From Diplolepis rosae (Eukaryota > Arthropoda > Insecta > Hymenoptera > Diplolepididae): a DNA stretch of 64,000 bases. The notes below the pieces were generated by a model. That model was not told where the DNA came from. It saw only the letters and a list, made by a program, of their open reading frames with translations, and did no database searches. The stretch lies in assembly GCA_030998225.1 (NCBI GenBank), contig JAPYXD010000704.1:10788001-10852000 (forward strand). The letters run 5' to 3'. Below are positions 56,566-64,000 of this stretch, piece after piece (positions within the stretch are counted from its first letter, which is position 1; each line of letters opens with the position of its first letter). A program made the translations under genes and the position numbers.

Positions 56566-58200
56566 TTTTACGAAACTGTAACTGAAAAAAAACAGGTCCT
56601 GGAAAAAAGTGTTTAATAATCGTTAAAGAATTGTAACAATATTATTAATGATATCGTTTGAAGAAAAGATTATTTTTTATTAACAAAATTTTGAACGTGT
56701 AAACGTTATTTATTTAAAACCTTTTATTTTTAAAAAATGATGGTATTTTTATAAATGAGCGATAATTTTTCCATTAAAGAGATTCTTCACAACTTGACCT
56801 CATCGAACTTTTGTAAATTAATAAACCAATGATAAATACAGTTACTTGTTTGATTTTTGAATTTGTAATAACATTTTTTATGATTTTAGACATTGAAAAA
56901 TTCGATCTGGTCAGATTGAGAATATTTTTTCCAAAAAGCAAGCTCTCATTCAATAAAATTCCATCTTTTTTTATTATTTATAACATGAAATGTGATCATT
57001 ATTTTTCTGGTGAATTTATAGTAGGTGAAAAAGATATAATTACTAAGTTAAATAGAAAAATAATTTCAGTAACAATAATGGTGTAATCTACAAAGCATTT
57101 ACGGGAAATTGGGTACTCGAGTATGAAACGCTGTATAACTCATGTTGACACGTGTGGCTCGGAAGTCAAATATAACAATTTATTCCTAAGCGTAAATACT
57201 AAGGTGATATTTTACCTTAATATTTTTAAATGGTAATTTATAAATTAGGAATTCCAAATATAGAACGTATTCATTCTGATAATTAGTGCTACATCATTGC
57301 CATTTATTAGAATGGAAATTTGATCTTTAAACGTTAAACATAACTTTATTTATTTTTTAATTAAAAACGAGATCTCTGTTTTCCCTATTTTTAAATAGCA
57401 GTAAACTAAAATTTAATTTAATTTATTTGAATAATATTATTTTGTACATGTAGTTTTATCTCATCATAGTCGTTTATATCAGCCGTGATTAAAAACATTT
57501 AACAATGGTTTTAAAATCCTTAGTATTGATTCTAAGAAATTTTCATTTTTTTAAAACCAAAGAATATAAAAATATAAAGGTTTCGTATGGTAAAAATTTT
57601 GAAGGATTTTGGAAAGTTAAACTTACTATAGAATAAAAATTTTTTTTTTCCAAACTCTTATTTATTTCAACTTAATCTAAAAGTTATAATTTCTTGTAAA
57701 TGTGGCTCAAATTTTCTACAACTTGAAATAAGAAAATTGTACTTCCTCATCTTAGAAAAGACGTGAAAAAATCTGGTCTTGCAATTTCTGATTTTTCAAT
57801 AAAGATTATCTATAGTCCACATCAGTGTTATTTATAAATGGATCATTCCACCCAAGATTTATATTTAAAAATGTATTTTTTTATTTTAGTAGGTCATTAA
57901 AACATTAAGTAGTGAATTTATAAACTTTTGAGGTCCGAAAAAAGTACTTTTCTACGATCGCGTATAGGAAAATAAGGAGTATTTTATTCCAAAAGTTGCT
58001 GCATATTATGAAATTTACGCTTTTTATCTGTCAAATGAGGTTTATTAGAAATCGATTCATTTTTTACATAATAAAAAATGGTCGATTTTATAAACAACTA
58101 GATTTTTTTTTAAAATTTGGTACTAATTTTGTTTCGCTTTTTTATCGATAGATGTTCTTCAAATATTCTAGGGTCCATAAATGAAAAAAAACAGTAGTTT
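56566..58200. other. AT-rich DNA, nothing firm
   Basis: A weak ATGGATCATTCCACCC at about 57838 recalls the TGGGTCATTCCATAT terminus. No gene recognised. Confidence 0.35.
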
Positions 58201-58201
58201 T

Positions 58202-58243
58202 AATCAAAAGTTTCGACTCTGATTCGAGTCTTCATCAGTGATC
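58202..58243 (-). ncRNA. Hammerhead-ribozyme-like motif, copy 7
   Basis: Minus strand: stem I GAUCA/UGAUU (five pairs including one G-U), core CUGAUGA, unpaired A, stem II GACUC/GAGUC, then GAA-ACUU-U. A third stem I sequence that still pairs; stem III is weaker than in the ACGU copies. Confidence 0.5.
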
Positions 58244-58556
58244 TTTATTTCTAAACTATGAAAAAAAGTAACTAGTAAATATTGCACATATGAGTCCTAT
58301 ATTTTAGTAGAACTTTGGTATTATACAAAAAAGAAAAATATGAGAAAATTTACATAAAATTATGCAGAACATTTTTTTTGAGAACACATGAAAAGTCAAT
58401 TTTATTATATCCTAGATTTGAATTACATTTTCATAAAAATACTAAATTTTTTGATTTCAAATAAAAAATGAAATTCAATTTACTTACATAGTTTGGTTAA
58501 AAAATGAAATTTTTGATTTTCAATAGTGTTTTATTAAAACCAAAACATAAAATATA

Positions 58557-59135
58557 CAGCGTGCGCCATTTAGACCTTCGGTATTTCAACATTGAATAAC
58601 TATGACACTTTTCAGCCGATTTTGGCAAATGAGTAAGATTTGTTTAGGATATACTTTACCATTTATTTCTAATCAGTTTTAGAACACAACGTCGATTAAA
58701 TGACCACCTACTCCATTCGATACACAAAAAGCAGCTCTTTTTCACGCATCTGCATAATATTGGCCAGCATTTCGGTCGTTATAGCAGCTATTTCGGCTCG
58801 TATGTTACATTTAAGTTCGTCAATTGTCTTTGGCTTGCTGGCATAAACTTTGCTTTTTAAAAAAACCCCAAAGAAAAAAGTCAGGTACAGTTAAATCCGG
58901 AGAACGAGGAGGCCACTTCAAATCGCGATACGATAAGCACGTACAGTTTTCACAATTGAACGATTGTTTTCAATGTAAAACGCTACGATTTCAGCGCGTT
59001 CTTTCGGTGTGTATTGACTCGTGGTTAAAATGGTACTGAATGACGTTTCAGAATCGTGCTCATTTGTCAAAATCGGCTGAAAAACAACAGAGTTATTCAA
59101 TGTTGAAATACCGAAGGTCTAGATGGCGCACCCTG
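58557..59135 (-). mobile_element. Deleted mariner/IS630-like transposon (579 bp), TA duplication
   Basis: TA CAGCGTGCGCCATTTAGACC ... GGTCTAGATGGCGCACCCTG TA. Terminal inverted repeats of about 45 bp continue through TTCGGTATTTCAACATTGAA. On the minus strand an N-terminal helix-turn-helix coding segment is joined to the last part of a DDE transposase, so the middle is deleted. The empty site is preserved in the paralogous family S copy at 37081-37140. Confidence 0.85.
58640..59100 (-). pseudogene. Mariner/IS630-like transposase remnant
   Basis: Minus strand. From about 59038: STILTTSQYTPKERAEIVAF and NNRSIVKTVRAYR, a helix-turn-helix N-terminus like that of DUF4817/Tc1-type transposases. Immediately after, from about 58918: RSPDLTVPDFFLWGFFK, the typical motif preceding the C-terminus, then KTIDELKCNIRAEIAAITTE- and LFVYRMEW-like sequence in shifted frames. 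The catalytic core between them is gone and stops or frameshifts break the rest. Confidence 0.75.
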
Positions 59136-59860
59136 TACATCTCGTCAAAAAATGTCCTACTGAGAATTTGTAGACCTCATTTAGGCAAATAATTTTCCAT
59201 CTCAATGTTTTTTTCATATGTCACATATTTTGTTCAAATAATGGAATTTTTGAATTTTAATCGTATTTTTTGAAGTTAAAATGAAAAGTTAATATCTAAA
59301 TTCTATTTTGCATTTAAATTATACGAAATACGAGAAAAAAGTTGACATAAAACTGTTTACTACATAAAGATCTACAAGTTTGAACCGCAACATTTTTTCA
59401 TAAGATGTATATTTTTCTTTTTAATTTTAAAAAATAGTATTGAATATCCAAAATTCAATTTTTTAACAACAATTTATGAAATACGAAAAAAACCTAAGTT
59501 TGCAAAATTGTTCGTTTCAATAAGATCCACAAATTTTGTCTGACATAGTTTCTGATAAAGCGTGTATTTTTCATTTTAATTCCAAAAAATGCGATTAAAA
59601 TTAAAACATTCCATTATTTAAACAAAATATGTGAGATAGAAAATAAATGTTTAAATAAAAAATCGTTTGCTTAAAAACAGTCTAAATTTTTTTTTCCTTT
59701 TTGAGATATTTGGAACAAGATAAATTTTTTTTAATTATGCAAATTTTTAGAAAGTTACAGAAATGTATACAGAAAATCGAGCGCGAAGCGCGAGTGTCAT
59801 GATGAGAATATGTTCCTTAAAGCTGATAGAACCTTAAGTAAATTGAATTTCCTTTTTCAT

Positions 59861-60243
59861 CTAAAATGAAAAAATTTAATAACTTTGTAAAAATGTAAAT
59901 CACATCTACAATATTATAAAATTTTCTTGAGCTTCAGTATCAAATTACAAAAATAAATTATATCTATGCGAAGAATATTATATATTATATCGCGTGATCA
60001 GATTGTGCCCGTAAAGCGAGCAGATTTTTCCCATATAAGTGGCAGAAGCTTTTTACATTCTTATTTTCGACCTTGCCGATAATTCGTCCTTGCCTACTTC
60101 TTCTAAAAAAAAGCGATTGTTTCAATTTATCCTCTCGACTACTGCAGCTTATTTTCCTTGCTCAGATTTCTCGAGAAGTATTTTCAAATTAGCTTCTCAT
60201 TTTCTTCGTGCCTTTTTGTTTTCCCTTGTTGATTCTTTTACTG
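59861..60243. other. Family S tail and AT-rich DNA
   Basis: 60002-60030 has GTGCCCGTAAAGCGAGCAGATT, the counterpart of GTGCCCGCGAAGCGGGCAGA at 52959. Nothing else recognised. Confidence 0.4.
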
Positions 60244-60709
60244 CACTGTAAAAAATATCGGTAAATTTTCCTGCTATGTATTAGGAAATTTTTCCTAAAT
60301 CCTTAGGAAGCATAGATTTTCCTACAGAAAGTGGAAATATTTCATAGATTTAAGGATAATTGACTGAATTTTCGGATTTATTTCCGAACTATTAGGAAAT
60401 ATATCAAAAAGGTGAGAACATTTCACAAATCTCCTAAAAGTTGTAGGTAATTTTTCCCATGAATAGCGGAAATTATTCCACAAAAACGGAAATTTGTTTA
60501 CTTTTTTTGGATCTTTTTCCACTTAAATTATATGAAATATATCATTTTTTATTAATAAACTGGATATTTCTCCGACCAAACAGTAGGAACTATTTCAAGT
60601 TCTATGTCGGACATATTTCCGACTATATCTTTCGAAAAATTTACGACCCATTTGTATTTTAAGGTGTCCGACTATTTTCGGAAAAATTTGCGAAAAATTT
60701 TTTACAGTG
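60244..60709. mobile_element. CACTGTAAAAAAT element (466 bp), TG duplication
   Basis: TG (60242-60243) CACTGTAAAAAATATCGG ... CGAAAAATTTTTTACAGTG TG (60710-60711). The interior is made of TAGGAAAT/TTTCCTA and CCGAC/GTCGG short units. No coding sequence. Confidence 0.75.
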
Positions 60710-60925
60710 TGGTGAAGAGCCGACGTAATTCATCACAATAATAGCATGCATCGTTTCTGGGGGATCGCGTAAACCAGTGGCATTAGAAATGCATGTATTC
60801 GTTGATCCGCAGCCAAGATATGTAGGCAATACGTCAAGTCCCAGTGAGAAAAATGCCTTGGTCGTTTGTGTAAACCGGTCACAAGACCGGGTCCTGCCAC
60901 CGGGATCGTAACCCCTCACTACCAG
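60710..60925 (-). other. GC-richer segment with an open minus-strand frame, unrecognised
   Basis: An open frame on the minus strand (from about 60919, MRGYDPGGRTRSCDRFTQTT; later RDPPETMHAIIVMNYVGSSP) covers this complex segment and continues into the adjacent CACTG element at 60709. I do not recognise the peptide; it may be a fragment of another repeat family or a host exon. Confidence 0.3.
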
Positions 60926-62131
60926 TCACGAAATTATTAGAAATTTCATCTGTTCACAATTTATCTACTTGAAAGAGCGAACGAATTTTGGAATTTTTAT
61001 TTATTCTAAGTATCTAAGGGCTAGTTGCCAATTTTTTCTTTCTTTTTTCCGTTCGTCTCTTTTCAACTTTGGTTCCTGCATCAATGATAATTTATTGGCA
61101 CAGTGGCTATAAATCTTAAAGTTACTTCACTTCAGTTTTTGTTTAGAAAATCGGATAAAATTTTGCATTTTACGGAACTTGTATGATATCTAATGTGTCT
61201 GAAGAATAGAACACTTCAAATTTTCAGAAATTAATAGACAATGCAATTGCCAGTTCCACAGATGTGAGGTAAAATAATTAAATTTATTTCTTGGCCTGTT
61301 TTTGGACATGTTTATGTGAACATTTCGGTCCAGTTTCTACATTTTTGTATTCAAAATAGATATAATTTTGTTTGCAAAATTTGGGGTATGTATAAATCTA
61401 AAATAAATAAAATTTGCCAATTTTCGAAGTGTCACATGCCCTTAAGGATTAAATTGATAAAACTTTTTTATTTTGATATGCGCTCAATTTTGTCTCAATC
61501 AAAATTATTACTTTTTCGGCCATTTTCGGACATTTCATTTTAACAAAACAATTTTCTTTTATTCATATTTGATGGGTCGGGTACCAAAATTCGTTTGAAT
61601 TAACTCTCAATATCCCAACAAACAGATATTTTAATTGAAACGAACGGATTAAAAGAAGTTTTTTTAGATTCGAAGAAAATTTTTTTTCGAATGAACGAAT
61701 TTTTTTTCTTCGAATTAAGGGAACTTTCCTTGCCTTTAGAAATGTTCTTTCTTCGATATATATAGGGTTGAGGTGGATTTTCTCCATTCTCCATTAATAT
61801 GAAACATCATTTTGTTTTTACCTCAATAAAAGTCATTGAATGAATCTAAATTAAGCATCTGAAGTATAGAAATTAATTGTATATTCCAAAATAGAAAAAT
61901 TAAGAGAAATTTTATCTTCGAAATTGACAATAGGGTACGTCAAAATTTTTTTTTTCCACCCCATCAAAATGTATCTTTGATTTAAAGAATCTTTTTTGTG
62001 AGTGAAATGTTTCTTTCATTCAAATAAAATACATGTCCTGGGTTAATTAAAGAATTTTCTCATGCGAGCCAAAACATTTACGTATGATAAAAAAATATTT
62101 TGTTCATCCCACCAAAATTTAGTTGAATTAA
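60926..62131. other. AT-rich DNA with a truncated TTAA element end
   Basis: GTGTCACATGCCC followed by TTAA (61442-61445) is the right end of the GGGCATGTGATA family, with related DNA from about 61302. 61560-61800 has an AT-rich purine/pyrimidine inverted region. No gene recognised. Confidence 0.4.
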
Positions 62132-62712
62132 GGGGATACCAACCTTTAATATTTTTATTTTTTGAGTTTAGATCTTCCATATAATTTTTTTATGTTTAGT
62201 ACCTTTATTTAGAAAGTTTTTAGAGGTTTTTGAAAATTCCAGCACCTTTATTATTTTTAAACTAAAAATGTTGACTATTTTGGGCATTTTTTAACTTTGA
62301 ATAACTTTTTTGTTTTTTAACCAATTGTCATGATTCTTTTTTTATTTTGTTCCTTACAATGTATAGAAACTTTTTCGATATGGAAAGCACTTTAGCTAAA
62401 CAAATAACTACAAAATTATTTTTGTTGGTATATTTTTATTTATTTTTTTATTTTATTTGTAATTTTTCTTGCAGTCATGTTATCTTATTTTCCGAACCCA
62501 AAAAGTTGCTACACATTGTAAGGAAGAAAATAAAAAAAGAATCATGATAATCGGTTAAGTAATAAAAAAGTTATTCAGTCAAAAAATGTCAAAAAAATGC
62601 CCAAAAAACTCAACATTTTTAGTATAAAAATACACAAAGGTGCTGGAATCTTTTCTGAGTATAGAAATTTGTATTATTCAGTAAGTATATTCAGAAAATT
62701 GGTATCTACCCC
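62132..62712. mobile_element. TTAA-linked GGGGATACCAA foldback (581 bp)
   Basis: TTAA at 62128-62131 then GGGGATACCAACC; right end TTGGTATCTACCCC. The arms share CCAGCACCTTTATT / AAGGTGCTGGAA, TGACTATTTTGGGCATTTTT / AAAAATGCCCAAAAAACTCA and ATTGTCATGATTCTTTTTTT / AAAAAAGAATCATGATAATC. The right TTAA has decayed. Confidence 0.75.
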
Positions 62713-63320
62713 ATCGTAAATGTTATTTGCAAAGAATTCAAAATGGACGCAGGCTTTGAGTTGGACTCAGGTTGATTGGCTTACGAACCACAAGGTGCAG
62801 CTCGCGGTGGCCGAGTTATTCTTTGAGCAATAAACGGTGCTCTTTAACTGCGGAAATGTACTTTGTGGCCTCGTTTCCAACAAACAGCGAAATCGACAAG
62901 GAAAAAGACGAGGGTAAAAAAGTCACGAATGGTACGGGCGGGTGCCTATAAATTACAGTATCTCCGGCAGCAGAAGGCCAACATCAAATTCGCGGCTTCG
63001 ACGAAAAAGTGCTCTCGCGAGGGCGAGCAAAGAAGAATCGACGAATGACGTCGGCCGACTCGGGCAAACCGTTTTCTTTTTCTTTCTTCATCTTTCAACT
63101 CTTACCTTCTCCTCTTTTTCCTCTTTTTTTTCCATCTCATTCCTCCCTCCCCCTCAGTGGTCGTTCCATCTTCGTTTTGCACGCAAGATTAATTTTATCG
63201 CCACTGCGCTAGCGGATCTTCGCAGAACTGGCATCGCATGTTGCGCCTCGATGAAAAGACTTCTAGGGAGAGACAGACAAATTGCTAAGGGTAAAAGAGA
63301 AAGAGGATGAATCTTTTACG
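62713..63320 (+). other. GC-richer unique region with a splice-acceptor-like tract
   Basis: 62740-63060 and 63160-63300 have much higher complexity and G+C than the surroundings and none of the repeat modules of this window. A pyrimidine tract of about 80 nt (63073-63155) ends in CCCCTCAG (AG at 63156-63157), like a 3' splice site. The frames are short and have no recognised domain. Candidate host exon, UTR or promoter. Confidence 0.35.
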
Positions 63321-64000
63321 AAACGAACGTCAGAACTTTTTCCTGTGGATTTTGCTGGAAAAATCGAGAAGAGATTCTTTATGTAACCTCCGCGACGGTC
63401 CGCTTTCAAATCCGTTTTTCGATAAAGCGCTATTCGCAAGGGTGTTTCATTTTTTGTTTGTTTGTTTGTTTTATTTGGACAAAAGAAACGGAAACTTCTA
63501 TACCGAAGGACTATTCTTTATCCTTTCTTTAGAAAGTTTTACGTCCAGTAAAAAGGATTATTTGATAATTTTCAAAATTTATCAGCTTAAGAAAACTGTA
63601 GTCGGCAAGGAATTTTTTCTACGTTTTAGGGCTTTCTATTTCTGGGCATTAAAAATTTTTAATTCAGTGAGAAATATGTAGAGTCGGGTATAAGATTTAC
63701 TTAAAAAAGTATCTTAATCTTGATTGATAGAAAACTACCAAATGAAATGGTGCCAAATCGTTTATCCATTGCTTTAACTAAAACTTCTACCAGAAACTTG
63801 TAGTTCTTTCTGATTTATAGTAAAATTATACTGATTCAGTAAGTTGTAGTATGATTCCTACTGACTTATATGGCTTCTAAATGGTAAGCAAACAAATTAG
63901 CAATGATTCAACTACTACTAACTAAATTGATAGAATTTTACTATAAATTAGTAGAAAACTACTGAGAAATAGTAGAAATTTTTAGTAACTCTTTTAATTC
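63321..64000. other. Mostly unassigned DNA
   Basis: 63307-63681 has an open plus-strand frame of 124 codons without recognised domains. 63740-64000 has TAGTAGAAATT/ACTACTAA-type short repeats, possibly the start of another element cut by the window edge. Confidence 0.3.

Larger units (their letters stand above)
58430..59860. repeat. Family S foldback interrupted by a mariner-like element
   Basis: The tandem units run one way to about 59285 and the other way from about 59290, giving a foldback. The right end has GAGCGCGAAGCGCGAG (59779-59794) and TGTCATGATGAGAATATGTT. The left part is interrupted by 58557-59135. Confidence 0.6.

Noticed and set aside
1..64000. Endogenous virus or polydnavirus-like segment
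   Set aside because: No capsid, integrase, DNA polymerase or related viral motifs seen; all recognised proteins are transposon-type.

Overview
This window looks like repeat-dominated, AT-rich chromosomal DNA from an arthropod, most likely an insect. The lineage is inferred from the retrotransposon and DNA-transposon types; there is no gene that fixes the species. I find no intact host protein-coding gene, rRNA, CRISPR array or bacterial-style operon. Most long open frames outside the first 5 kb are chance frames in AT-rich repeats.

Layout. Positions 113-5228 hold a full-length but broken non-LTR retrotransposon (LOA/R1-like) on the minus strand, much richer in G+C than its surroundings. It has a 5' UTR with short repeats, ORF1 with a DUF4780-like domain, ORF2 with endonuclease, reverse transcriptase and RNase H, a (TAA)n tail and a 12-bp target-site duplication. 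From 5.2 kb to the end the window is a dense, often nested mosaic of short inverted-repeat elements. The main groups are: (i) elements flanked by TTAA, several starting GGGG; (ii) elements ending CACTG/CACGG with 2-bp target duplications (TA, TG or TT); (iii) a family carrying hammerhead-ribozyme-like motifs with covarying stems; (iv) a family marked by GC-rich palindromes and ~125-bp degenerate tandem units; (v) arrays around an AGCAAAGCGAGGG motif; (vi) short ACTGATTCATCAGTGAAA elements. There is also a P-like element remnant with a THAP zinc-finger start (28.7-30.1 kb), a deleted mariner/IS630-like element (58.6-59.1 kb) and a perfect 128-bp palindrome made of two facing tRNA-like sequences (47.0-47.3 kb).

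The two most notable structures are the hammerhead-like motifs (seven copies at 23.9, 25.0, 25.6, 32.9, 33.6, 34.8 and 58.2 kb) and a self-nested CACTG element at 48.4-51.3 kb. The latter carries the last three exons of an unrecognised gene, with matching splice phases, a stop codon and a poly(A) signal. One copy has inserted into another copy at a TA lying inside the captured gene's intron.

The genes do not form a pathway. The interest lies in transposon biology: nesting order, target preference, gene capture and possible self-cleaving RNA. Stretches with somewhat more complex sequence (9.4-9.8, 14.1-14.6, 21.4-21.7, 60.7-60.9 and 62.7-63.3 kb) are the best places to look for host exons or regulatory DNA.
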